Positions 46,601-54,478 of a stretch of DNA of 64,000 nucleotides are shown here, piece by piece. Position numbers and translations under genes: made by a program. The notes beneath the pieces are model-generated. The model was given only the letters and a program-made list of their open reading frames with translations. It was not told the origin of the DNA and searched no databases. This stretch comes from JAGNGI01 sp035448825 (GTDB lineage Bacteria; Fidelibacterota; UBA2242). Positions within the stretch are counted from its first letter, which is position 1. Each line of letters starts with the position of its first letter. The DNA lies in assembly GCA_035448825.1 (NCBI GenBank), contig DAOTJS010000006.1, positions 1 to 64,000 on the forward strand. Reading direction: 5' to 3'.

Positions 46601-46808
46601 GGAATTGCCCGGTGCCGGTGGTGGTTTCATCTTCATCAGCCGGGAAGCTGACGCGCAGGGCGCAAATGCGAATAGCTGCAGGCGCAGTATTTTTCACAAC
46701 CGATGGAGCAGTCGCAATCCGATACTGGGGTTCAAACCTACCGTATGCGGCTTTATTAGCTAAAACAATTAGTGTTATCCCGGTAATCAAATATTTATAT
46801 ATTTTCAT
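43674..46808 (-). CDS. Secreted M6-like protein with lost catalytic motif and type A sorting domain
   Basis: A 1044-residue exported protein, signal peptide 1-22. Residues about 45-340 follow the M6 (immune inhibitor A) metalloprotease pattern, with GIGRFGLMDQGS and the downstream FLGWETP block. Where active M6 enzymes have HEfGH this protein has FMFGF (residues 272-276), so both zinc His and the catalytic Glu are gone. Residues about 350-560 resemble the M6 C-terminal sandwich. Residues about 590-930 hold FG-GAP/VCBS-type repeats (ADIDGDGKVEI, ADLDNDGKKDI). The last 90 residues are a type A sorting domain ending VIKILVVK. It is more likely a surface adhesin or scaffold than a protease. Confidence 0.85.
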   Translation of the reverse strand: MKIYKYLITGITLIVLANKAAYGRFEPQYRIATAPSVVKNTAPAAIRICALRVSFPADEDETTTGTGQFLMSAVETPCDDEFVVDPAPHNRAYFRDHIRSLANYYRQVSRGKVAIDTTNSEVFPLDDNSSYQIDHPMAYYHPFLVKDSVDLRLSELLVEAVQKADPDVDFTQYDVVVVFHAGVGQDFAITLDPTPYDILSAFMNKDDLRAFLAPNDSDFQGILVEDGTAFVDCGLILPESQNHLLYDNWEEVFGESDSPCHYQFGLNGTLAFMFGFYLGLPCLFDTESGMTGIGRFGLMDQGSSNLNGLVPAVPCAWERVFLGWETPVIAKNFEDVVLKKVGSASDTSVWKIPINANEYFLVENRCAHFRLGVSFDSLQYRIYEENGMVEWPLSFPLIRDSLKAEFSPETGVMLSVPNYDYGLEGSGLLIWHIDESVINTNLATNRVNVDREHRGVDLEEGDGAQDLGYEADILNKDIEDGWFFDPWFAGNDGFIDLNSDYILDAEEHVGFTPYTNPSTCSNNYTFTGISIDSIGPAGEVMTFRIKLEDALPNFPLNLSAGAKDILPLDLNPNDQIEEFLIIDDSLRIYTAIGDQIVALPYQTSIALDKDSLLLYGAVQKNNQTSLLSLSVWKLGYSGQITTIDTISMNFQVLVSSLLPVKGGVLFAAQNYADNRNYLHLYQTATQDIESLTLASQVKKLVGGDDNIFGITDNNQVVQIRLKPLSAEVVADLPNALSGTMVMAFINQNESVDLVHCTDSLLTLVLDIGTSNEVVLRREQEFNSNLACADIDGDGKVEIITATSSQILAFNEELTVRNNFPIRVPNILGSDQFESELLIADLDNDGKKDIIINTSSALLAFNYKGDLLNGFPKIAYQTSEKSGILLNTQSGLAFLALTPTDSDIQNYDHITAVRLSSFSHNSDDWICYGGNAARQFYYPVKSQSSPIQSKSLLDNAKTFCWPNPPKNNRTYIRYFPNSNCNISINIYDLAGDLIADFKDSSPVIGEPNEKEWNVSNVESGVYFAVVKAKSGARTDSKVIKILVVK

Positions 46809-46865
46809 CGTGTTAGGTTTTTAGCCTTTTTTAAATAGGGTAAGAACTGTTCTGATTATCTAAAA

Positions 46866-48092
46866 TTAAAATTTTATATTCATCGAGAATAACATTGTAT
46901 TTTGACGGGGATGTCCGGGATCACCGGCGGTATAGCCGAAATCGAATCCCATACCCGCCCAGCGCAAACCAGCCCCGAAAGTTGGTACTGGCCATTTACC
47001 TTTCATCGTAATATTGCCAGGCTTATCATACATAAAACCCGCCCGCAGAGCAAACAAATTGGAGTACCAATATTCTATTCCGAAGTTATACGTCAGTTTT
47101 TCGAGTTCCGCCACAAACGAACCGTCATTGGTATTACCATCCTTATCCGCAGAACCGATGCCATCCGTGGCGGAATCATACATTAATAACCAATCGTCAA
47201 CCCAGGAAGTAAATATTCCAGTATACCACTCATCTGAGTGGGCATATTCACGCTGACCCTTTTTATTATATTCACCACCAGACACAGCATGACCATTCTC
47301 ATCATAGCCACCAACTTTTCCATCGCCGTCGATATCCCGATCCGGATAAGCGGCTACCAATATTTTGTTAATATCAAATGCAATTGTGACTTTGTTATAT
47401 TCATTACCTAACTTATACGCCAGACCAAATTTCATATTAGTAGGCATCGGATCGGCCTGATTAACATCAATGAAGGCGATTTTAGGCCCGATGTTAGCCA
47501 TATTGATTCCCAGAGTAAGATTTTTGGTTAGAAAACTATGTTTTAAATAAGCGATATCGAAGCAGAAATTTGTTGAGTAGCCTTTTCCTAATTCTTTTCC
47601 GGCGCCTTGGTCGGTCAGGTGCTGGTGAACCATTTTCACACCCACTCCGATCGAAGACGTGCGCGTAAGAGCGGTCCCATACGAACCTGTTACAGCCAGC
47701 ATAAAGGAGTTGAAGGTGCCGAGATCATGTCCGAATTCATCCGTACGTTGCTGTTCACCGAGGTTCAACAGTATAATGTTTCCGCCCACTGTGCCAACAT
47801 TTCTGATAAATTGACGATATCCGATAAATTCATAATAAATATCACTAACCAAGTTCGGTAACCAGTTGACATGGGTCAATGCCAATTCCCGACCGCGCAG
47901 GAATCCCAATCCCGCCGGATTCCAGTAGCTGGCATAGGCATCGTCGGCAAGAGCCGCTCCCACTTCACCCATTCCAGAAAAGCGTGCCCCTGGATTAATC
48001 AATAACCAAACGGCACCGGCTTCGCCTTGAGCCAAGGCGCCCGCCGTCATTAATGATATAATCCCGAGCATGGCGATTATTCTTTTCATCAA
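46866..48092 (-). CDS. PorV/PorQ family outer-membrane protein (type IX secretion partner)
   Basis: A 408-residue beta-barrel protein. The signal peptide ends at about AGALAQG. The N-terminal block GARFSGMGEVGAALADDAYASYWNPAG is the PorV/FadL-like signature, and many short amphipathic strands follow. The C-terminus ends in Phe (SMNIKF), as expected for an outer-membrane barrel. PorV acts with the type IX secretion machine as shuttle and anchor for sorting-domain cargo. Its placement next to a gene for such cargo (43674-46808) is consistent with that role, although the T9SS core genes are not in the window. Confidence 0.8.
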   Translation of the reverse strand: MMKRIIAMLGIISLMTAGALAQGEAGAVWLLINPGARFSGMGEVGAALADDAYASYWNPAGLGFLRGRELALTHVNWLPNLVSDIYYEFIGYRQFIRNVGTVGGNIILLNLGEQQRTDEFGHDLGTFNSFMLAVTGSYGTALTRTSSIGVGVKMVHQHLTDQGAGKELGKGYSTNFCFDIAYLKHSFLTKNLTLGINMANIGPKIAFIDVNQADPMPTNMKFGLAYKLGNEYNKVTIAFDINKILVAAYPDRDIDGDGKVGGYDENGHAVSGGEYNKKGQREYAHSDEWYTGIFTSWVDDWLLMYDSATDGIGSADKDGNTNDGSFVAELEKLTYNFGIEYWYSNLFALRAGFMYDKPGNITMKGKWPVPTFGAGLRWAGMGFDFGYTAGDPGHPRQNTMLFSMNIKF

Positions 48093-48234
48093 AACCTCCT
48101 AAGAACAAAAAACCGAACATCAATACTTTCGGTTTGGATAATATACACAAACAAGTAATTTTAACGAAGATTATTTATCTATGACTTCGAAACCTGGTTT
48201 AGCAATAAAGGTGCGAATTAACTCCTGATAAATT

Positions 48235-48399
48235 TTAAAATTTTTCGGCTTCTTCGATTAGCATAATCGGTATATCGTCTTTAATGGTATATTTCAAACG
48301 ACAGGCTTGGCAAATTAATTGCTGATTTACAATATCGTATTCAAGATCGCCCTTACATTGTGGGCAGGCTAAAATTTCTAGCAATTCGTTAGATAACAT
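48235..48399 (-). CDS. Small Trm112-like zinc-ribbon protein (YcaR-type)
   Basis: A 54-residue frame from ATG 48399 to TAA 48235. It starts MLSNELLEILACPQCKGDL and has a second pair in ICQAC, so Cys12, Cys15, Cys30 and Cys33 make a CxxC...CxxC zinc ribbon. It ends with IKDDIPIMLIEEAEKF, the typical C-terminus of Trm112/YcaR-type proteins ('DGIPvmlieEA'). Trm112 proteins act as small activators of methyltransferases and related partners. GAGAAG lies 6 bases ahead of the ATG as a ribosome binding site. It is easily missed because of its length. It follows nrdR on the same strand. Confidence 0.85.
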   Translation of the reverse strand: MLSNELLEILACPQCKGDLEYDIVNQQLICQACRLKYTIKDDIPIMLIEEAEKF

Positions 48400-48485
48400 A
48401 TACTTCTCGATAATTATTCATTGTTTTTCAACGACGACAGTTTTATCAAACTCACTAAAACTGTCAATTGTTCCTTTAGTAAAAT

Positions 48486-48941
48486 TCAATCCGATCCCTC
48501 GAATTTGTTGATATGATCTTTAAATTCATCCAGATCCTTAAATTTTTTATAAACTGAAGCAAACCGGATATAAGCCACTTCATCCAGTTCCTTGAGCTTT
48601 CTCATTACCAATTCACCGATCTGACTTGAAGGCACTTCACTACCAGAAGTTTCTTCGATTTCCTTCTCGATGTCAATTACCAGCGTCTCTAACTTCTCGG
48701 GAGAAATCGGCCGCTTGTTGCAGGCAATTTTAATACTATTCAAAAGTTTATTATGGTCGTATTCTTCACGACGCCCGTCATTTTTAATAATTTGAAGTGG
48801 GTATTCTACAACATATTCATAAGTCGTAAAGCGATGCCCACAGTCAATACATTCGCGACGCCGCCGAATGGCATTGTTTTTCTGTACAGTGCGCGAATCA
48901 ATCACCTTGCTTTCCGGAGAACTGCAGAAAGGACAGCGCAT
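48486..48941 (-). CDS. nrdR: Transcriptional repressor NrdR
   Basis: A 151-residue protein with the NrdR zinc ribbon (CPFC near the start, CIDCGHRFTTYE) and an ATP-cone domain (about 48-138: IIKNDGRREEYDHNKL, RRP-like segment, VAYIRFASVYKKF). It represses ribonucleotide reductase genes in response to ATP/dATP. A match to its box lies upstream of nrdJ at 33032. It starts 8 bases downstream of glyA's stop, and the Trm112-like gene follows. Confidence 0.96.
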   Translation of the reverse strand: MRCPFCSSPESKVIDSRTVQKNNAIRRRRECIDCGHRFTTYEYVVEYPLQIIKNDGRREEYDHNKLLNSIKIACNKRPISPEKLETLVIDIEKEIEETSGSEVPSSQIGELVMRKLKELDEVAYIRFASVYKKFKDLDEFKDHINKFEGSD

Positions 48942-48948
48942 AAATCAC

Positions 48949-50253
48949 CTATAATTTTATCTCTTGATAAAGTGGAAAATTGCCACAGAGTTCGCCAACC
49001 TCCGAACGCACTTTCCGGTGAACCTCTTCGGAATCAGGATTGCTCAAAACGCGGTCAATTAATCCGGCGATGTTCCGCATCTCCGCTTCGCGCATCCCCC
49101 GCGTGGTCAGCGCCGCGGTACCGATGCGGATACCGCTGGTAATGAATGGGCTTTTTTGATCGAACGGCACCATATTTTTATTGGTGGTGATTCCGGATTC
49201 TTCCAGGATATTTTCAGCCTGTTTGCCGGTAATATTTTTATTATTCAGGTCAATCAATATAAGATGGTTATCGGTTCCACCCGAAACTAAATTGTAATCG
49301 CGATGCAGAAGTTCTTCCGCCAGCACTTGAGCGTTAACGATAATTTGTCGGGCATAAACTTTGAATTCCGGACAGAGCGCTTCCCCAAATGCCACGGCTT
49401 TGGCCGCGATAATGTGCATCAATGGTCCACCCTGAATACCGGGCATAACGTTGGAATCTATAATTTCCGACATCATCTTCGAGCGTCCACTTTTGGAAGC
49501 CACCAAACCAAACGGATTTTCCCAGTCTTTGCCCATCAAGATCAAGCCGCCGCGCGGCCCACGCAAAGTTTTATGAGTTGTCGAAGTAACTATGTGGCAA
49601 TATGGCAAGGGATCGGGATGTAAACCCGCGGCGATCAAACCGGCGGGATGAGCGACATCTGCAACCAGAAAAGCACCCACGCTATCGGCAATTTCTCTGA
49701 ATTTGGCAAAATCCAGAAATCGGGGATAAGCACTTCCTCCGGCGATAATCATCTTTGGGCGATACTCACGAGCTAATTCCGCCAAGCGGTCAAAATCAAT
49801 TCGGCCGGTGTCTTTTCTTACTCCATAGGAAATAATTTTGAACAGTTTTCCGGAAAAATTCACGGGACTGCCGTGCGTCAAATGACCGCCGTGAGCCAAG
49901 TCCATTCCCAGAACCGTATCGCCGACATTTATCAGCGAAAAATAGACAGCCATATTAGCCTGCGAACCAGAATGCGGTTGAACATTAGCATACTCGGCGC
50001 CGAAAAGTTCTTTCACTCGATCGCGAGCTAAGTTCTCGGCTTGGTCCACCGCTGCACATCCGCCGTAATAGCGTTTCCCTGGATAACCTTCGGCATATTT
50101 ATTGGTCATAACAGAACCAGCGGCTTCCAGAACAGCTGGACTGACAAAATTCTCCGAGGCAATCATTTCCAGAGTTTGCCGCTCGCGCTCGATTTCAGCT
50201 TTAATCGTCTCTAAAAGAGCTTTATCCTGTTTAGCCAAAAAATTGTATTCCAA
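48949..50253 (-). CDS. glyA: Serine hydroxymethyltransferase
   Basis: A 434-residue PLP enzyme of normal length. The PLP lysine is in STTHKTLRGPRGG, with GDTVLGMDLAHGGHLTHG and the N-terminal ASENF motif at about 38. It interconverts serine and glycine with tetrahydrofolate, supplying one-carbon units to the methylene-THF reductase (6266-8107) and to purine genes in this window. It lies between rpiB and nrdR, and the frames are spaced by only a few bases, so one transcript is likely. Confidence 0.97.
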   Translation of the reverse strand: MEYNFLAKQDKALLETIKAEIERERQTLEMIASENFVSPAVLEAAGSVMTNKYAEGYPGKRYYGGCAAVDQAENLARDRVKELFGAEYANVQPHSGSQANMAVYFSLINVGDTVLGMDLAHGGHLTHGSPVNFSGKLFKIISYGVRKDTGRIDFDRLAELAREYRPKMIIAGGSAYPRFLDFAKFREIADSVGAFLVADVAHPAGLIAAGLHPDPLPYCHIVTSTTHKTLRGPRGGLILMGKDWENPFGLVASKSGRSKMMSEIIDSNVMPGIQGGPLMHIIAAKAVAFGEALCPEFKVYARQIIVNAQVLAEELLHRDYNLVSGGTDNHLILIDLNNKNITGKQAENILEESGITTNKNMVPFDQKSPFITSGIRIGTAALTTRGMREAEMRNIAGLIDRVLSNPDSEEVHRKVRSEVGELCGNFPLYQEIKL

Positions 50254-50259
50254 TTAGTG

Positions 50260-50700
50260 TTAACCTTCCAATTTCATTATTTTTTCGACGCGTCGAATGT
50301 GGCGGGGATCATCCGAAGTAGGCGTTTCCAAAAAGGTTTTCAATATCTCTTTTCCGGCTTCAACGGTAATAAAGTCGGCCCCAAAACAGAGCACATTAGC
50401 GTGATTGTGCAGGCGACTAAGCCGGGCAATTTCAGGTTGATAAGCCATTACCGCCCGAATGCCATGAATTTTATTAGCCGAAATGCACATACCGGCTCCT
50501 GTCCGGCAAATAAGCACACCGAATTGGGCGCGACCGGAGGTAATAGCTTCAGCAACGGCTCGGGCATAATCCGGATAATCCGCACTATCGTCACTATTGA
50601 CACCAAAATCAATTACTTGATAGCCTGCTGAGCGCGCAAATTCGATTAATGCGTTCTTCAGGCGATAGCCACCGTGATCGGCTCCGAATGCAACTACCAT
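50260..50700 (-). CDS. rpiB: Ribose-5-phosphate isomerase B
   Basis: A 146-residue RpiB/LacAB-family protein. GADHGGYRLKN is the N-terminal substrate site and CRTGAGMCISANKI the catalytic loop with the Cys that acts as base; HNHANVLCFGAD matches the conserved end. It interconverts ribose 5-phosphate and ribulose 5-phosphate. Seven bases separate it from glyA and three from the TPR gene upstream of it, so it sits in the long minus-strand operon. Confidence 0.95.
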   Translation of the reverse strand: MVVAFGADHGGYRLKNALIEFARSAGYQVIDFGVNSDDSADYPDYARAVAEAITSGRAQFGVLICRTGAGMCISANKIHGIRAVMAYQPEIARLSRLHNHANVLCFGADFITVEAGKEILKTFLETPTSDDPRHIRRVEKIMKLEG

Positions 50701-50702
50701 AC

Positions 50703-51989
50703 TTAATTCTTTTTAGGCTCGGTTGTAATCCACTTGTATTCCGGGCTAAGCGGTCGGTAACTGGTGCGAGCCGTGCCTTTGGCATCATAGCGGTTATAGA
50801 ACCATTCTTCCGGGGTTGGGATCAGGTATTCTTTAAGGTGATCAACTCGTGATTTGACACTGGTATCGCCCAATTCCATAACTTTTAGATAATCGTCGTA
50901 GGCTAATTTATAGACTAACTTGTCTTCAAAATTCATTTGACGCCCGGTGGTATAATAATCGGCGGCGGCATAATAGAGATCGGCTCTAATTTTGTAGGCT
51001 TGGGGTGAATTGGGATCAATGGCGATAGCTTTTTGGGCATATTCCAAGCCCTTCGGAAAATCAGCCAGCAGTTGACAGCATCGAGCGGCTTGCTGGATAA
51101 CATTCAAATCTTTGGGAGAAATATTCTTTAAGATTTGATCATAGGCTTTTAGGGCTTCGGCATAATTATTTTTCTGAGTGAAATTAAGTTCAGCAATGTT
51201 GCTCAAAGCTTCTAGATTTTTAGCATCTAGTTCGGCAACTTGTTGATAAACCACCAAGGCTTTATCGTACTCGCGCTGTTGCTTAAGAGCGGATGCATAT
51301 TCCAGACCATAGCGAATATTGGTGGGATTCTTTTCCCATTGTTCTTTTTGAATGGTGGTAATGTCTCTGCCGAGCTTCTGATAAGCAAGAATGCGGTCGT
51401 TAAGGGCTTGTTCATCATTAGGATTGAGTTTTAAAATTCCATTGGTAGCATAGATGACATCCTCGTAACGCTGGGCATTGAGATACAATTTTACTAGGGT
51501 GCGATAGAGCTCAATATCCTCCGGCGCAATTTCAATCATTTTTTCATATTCCCGAATCTCGAGGTCAATCTTACCCTTTAGACGGTAGATATAAGCTATA
51601 TTTTTCTTTAAAAAAAGGTCATCCGGCAAATATTTTTCACCTGCTAAATAAACATACAGGGCACTATCGAGATAAATGCTATTTTCACTGGCTAATTGCT
51701 GATAAGCTCTTCCCCAATAGGGAAAAAGGTCTTTAGCATATTCCTCTTCACAGCCAAAGCTGCTCATTTTCTTGTAATTTTCAATTGCGCTTCTCCAGTT
51801 TTGATTCTGGTAATAACTATACGCAAAACTTAAATACAGATCGCACTTATCCCGATCGATCATCAGATGAGCTCCTGCGTGTTCCATAACCGGTTCGCCG
51901 GACTCAGGCGAAGGGGGAGCGCAGTTCATTAATCCAATAGCAAGGCAAATGATTATCACCATCTCGATAAAGTAAAAACATCTTTTCAT
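50703..51989 (-). CDS. TPR-repeat lipoprotein
   Basis: A 428-residue exported protein with a lipoprotein signal ending GLMNC (Cys23). About eight tetratricopeptide repeats cover residues 50-350 (for example SIENYKKMSSF-type and EALKAYDQIL). The last 60 residues, including TPEEWFYNRYDAKGTARTSY, are not a TPR and not recognised. TPR lipoproteins act as scaffolds for envelope assemblies. It lies after the outer-membrane protein and before rpiB. No partner can be named. Confidence 0.8.
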   Translation of the reverse strand: MKRCFYFIEMVIIICLAIGLMNCAPPSPESGEPVMEHAGAHLMIDRDKCDLYLSFAYSYYQNQNWRSAIENYKKMSSFGCEEEYAKDLFPYWGRAYQQLASENSIYLDSALYVYLAGEKYLPDDLFLKKNIAYIYRLKGKIDLEIREYEKMIEIAPEDIELYRTLVKLYLNAQRYEDVIYATNGILKLNPNDEQALNDRILAYQKLGRDITTIQKEQWEKNPTNIRYGLEYASALKQQREYDKALVVYQQVAELDAKNLEALSNIAELNFTQKNNYAEALKAYDQILKNISPKDLNVIQQAARCCQLLADFPKGLEYAQKAIAIDPNSPQAYKIRADLYYAAADYYTTGRQMNFEDKLVYKLAYDDYLKVMELGDTSVKSRVDHLKEYLIPTPEEWFYNRYDAKGTARTSYRPLSPEYKWITTEPKKN

Positions 51990-52007
51990 ATAATCACCTC
52001 ATATATT

Positions 52008-53231
52008 TTAGTGCTTTTTATACTTCCTAAACCAAGGTTCACCGGTCGTGATACAAAAGTGAATATTCAGTATTTTCTCATTTCCAATTTCATCTGATAA
52101 AAAGCCATTTTTTAAACCGTAAGTTAATGCGAAATCCATTCGATTCAAATTATAAAAAAATGGTAGACTAATACCGGCCGTGATACCGTATTCGCGGATT
52201 CCGGAATTTAGATAGACCGGTTCGGTTTGATAATAGGCACCACCGCGGTAATATAATTTCTGTAAAAAGGTATTCTTAAATGCTTGCCCTGGTGATTTTT
52301 CTAAACCAACTCCCACCGCGAAAGAATTACGGCTGTCGCTTTTAAACTGTTGAAATATGTAAAATTTTTGGAATAGATCAGCTTCGTAGATACCATATTG
52401 CATATCGGCATTTAGGGCTAGATTCTTGGTTACCGGCAAATTAATTCCAACTTTGATAATTGTTGGAAAATTAATAGGATCGGATTTTATAGTAGTATCG
52501 GGGCCATAGTTATTTTCTATGAAGGTCGAGCTTTTAAACTTATTCCCCTTTTCGATAGTTGCGGCCAGATTATAACGTTGACTGTGATCACTTAGCAGAA
52601 GACCAATGGTAATGCGATTGCCATCAACGGCTATGGTGCGTTTATAGTAACTTTCTAAGTCATTGTCGGAATCAATCTCGGTATGATTACGAACCACATA
52701 ATTACCGAATAAAAGTTGAGCTTTTAAACCAACCGCTAAATTTGGCGAGACTCGGTAACCGGTACCGAGATATAATTCTGAGATTCCTCCGGACAATTCC
52801 ACGGTGGAATTATATTCAAATTTATCACCTTGAAATATCAAGGAATCTGCGAAACTGACTGAAGACTTCATTCTGGTTAACGGCGCCAGACCGATAGCGA
52901 GACCGACTCGTCTGCCAACCGGTAGTTTAAAAGCAAAGCCCGAAAAGTTTACCATTTTACCTTTGAAATCAAGTTCAGGAATGGAAAGAGTTGAAGCGTA
53001 CATCTGCCCTTGTAAAGAAGTGCTACCGAATCCTTGCCAGAGCGCCGGATTAGACTGATTTAAACTCATCGAGTCTCGAACGGCTACCCCGGCTCGCCCC
53101 ATTCCTAAGATGCGCACTGAATTGGCTGGTGATTCGACTCCGAAGCCGTAATTGGCGTAATATGAGATTTGTGCCCAACCGTTTAGACTGAGAACCAATA
53201 AGAATAAAATAGCGCGTCGAGATGTCTTCAT
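52008..53231 (-). CDS. FadL/OmpP1-like outer-membrane beta-barrel protein
   Basis: A 407-residue exported protein: signal peptide of about 20 residues, then an N-terminal GFGVESPANSVRILGMGRAGVAVRDSMSLNQSNPALW block that resembles the FadL/PorV type in its early 'alan..A..NPA' part, and many alternating strands. It ends with the aromatic/basic tail TGEPWFRKYKKH. A barrel in the outer membrane is inferred. It overlaps the DUF4270-like gene by four bases, so the lipoprotein and barrel are co-translated and may work together. Confidence 0.72.
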   Translation of the reverse strand: MKTSRRAILFLLVLSLNGWAQISYYANYGFGVESPANSVRILGMGRAGVAVRDSMSLNQSNPALWQGFGSTSLQGQMYASTLSIPELDFKGKMVNFSGFAFKLPVGRRVGLAIGLAPLTRMKSSVSFADSLIFQGDKFEYNSTVELSGGISELYLGTGYRVSPNLAVGLKAQLLFGNYVVRNHTEIDSDNDLESYYKRTIAVDGNRITIGLLLSDHSQRYNLAATIEKGNKFKSSTFIENNYGPDTTIKSDPINFPTIIKVGINLPVTKNLALNADMQYGIYEADLFQKFYIFQQFKSDSRNSFAVGVGLEKSPGQAFKNTFLQKLYYRGGAYYQTEPVYLNSGIREYGITAGISLPFFYNLNRMDFALTYGLKNGFLSDEIGNEKILNIHFCITTGEPWFRKYKKH

Positions 53232-54478
53232 TCTTCCTGCATCGTTAATATTTCCATACGGGGACGTCGTGCCGGGTTAGAATCTTCGCTTGGATAAAAT
53301 CCTAACATAGCCGGGTAAAGTCCACTGGGCGAAATCCATAAGGCTACTCCAAAATTGCTGATATTACCACTGGTAAAAAGTTGTACCGTACCGGGAATTT
53401 TCAAAGTCAAAACGCTATCGTTGGCTGAAAAAGTTCGTGAAGTAATGTAGGATGAAACCGACGGTGAAAACGACCCGCCTTCCCACTCCGCTGAATCCAA
53501 TAAAGTAATGTATATAGTATGAGAACTACCGTAATCTTCAGTTAGCTCCGAATTGACATATAAATAAAGATTAGCACCGGCGATGAATAAATTCTTATCA
53601 GTTATAAGCTCCTCTACCCGAAGTTTTAGGAAAGTATAGGCGGCTTTTCCGGAACTGATCAGCAGGGGCTGGGGCAATGTCTCGAGGTTCTTTTTAAACT
53701 CCGTAATAGTTACATCTTCGATGCCTGCCAGAGTGGTAGTGATAGTATCGCCATCATTGCCTTTATATGAAATAATAATACGGGGATAATAATTAGTTTC
53801 TCCCGAATAGATTATTCCCAGACCAGCATCCGAACGATCAGCCGGCTTAATTACAATGCCATAATGCGATTGGGTCGTGTCGCGCCATTTTGCGATAAAA
53901 GGTATGGTCAAATCGAGTACTAATGTATCCGCATCCGAGTAGGTAAAAGTTTTCCATTCAGTCAGTGAATAATTTTCAAGGCTGAAATTAGTGCTATTAG
54001 TACTGTCTTCCGACCAATCCGCCACCCCCTCACCTTCCATTGAAGCGATTGTCATTTCTAAAGACGGGTGAATAGCAGTATCATTCAGCAGGTAATTACC
54101 AGTTACTAGAACCAATTCACAGGAGAGGATTTTATCCAAGGGAAGAGTATCAAGCGGTGCTCCTAATGTATTGAATAACAAGAGGCTGTAAGCTGTAAGG
54201 TTATCATCCGTTCCTACTACTAAATAGGAATTGAAACCGATGTTAGGTTCGGCGAAAATAGTCGTGTCCATTATAAAATTCGCACTGACGCTGACCGAAT
54301 CAAAACTGCATAAATTTTTATTTAAAGGCAAGGTGGGAATTTTTTCAGAGCAACCAAATAATAAAAGGCAAAAGAAAATCGCCGCTGTCCGGCGATAATC
54401 AATTTTTACATACCGTAACTTTGACCAGACACGGTCGAAATATGGTTTATAGATGTTCCATAATATTGACGATTTCAT
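53228..54478 (-). CDS. DUF4270-like surface lipoprotein
   Basis: A 416-residue protein from the ATG at 54478 (an upstream ATG at 54514 is also in frame). A long N-terminal segment leads to a hydrophobic run and lipobox ending LLFGC. The rest is beta-rich and includes paired strand blocks around a TLAGIEDVTITEF segment. In Bacteroidetes, as I recall, DUF4270 lipoproteins follow the short glycogen/starch synthase gene, and the order here is the same; sequence similarity is only suggestive. The frame overlaps the GT5-like gene by about 30 bases at its start and the outer-membrane protein at its end. Confidence 0.65.
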   Translation of the reverse strand: MKSSILWNIYKPYFDRVWSKLRYVKIDYRRTAAIFFCLLLFGCSEKIPTLPLNKNLCSFDSVSVSANFIMDTTIFAEPNIGFNSYLVVGTDDNLTAYSLLLFNTLGAPLDTLPLDKILSCELVLVTGNYLLNDTAIHPSLEMTIASMEGEGVADWSEDSTNSTNFSLENYSLTEWKTFTYSDADTLVLDLTIPFIAKWRDTTQSHYGIVIKPADRSDAGLGIIYSGETNYYPRIIISYKGNDGDTITTTLAGIEDVTITEFKKNLETLPQPLLISSGKAAYTFLKLRVEELITDKNLFIAGANLYLYVNSELTEDYGSSHTIYITLLDSAEWEGGSFSPSVSSYITSRTFSANDSVLTLKIPGTVQLFTSGNISNFGVALWISPSGLYPAMLGFYPSEDSNPARRPRMEILTMQEE

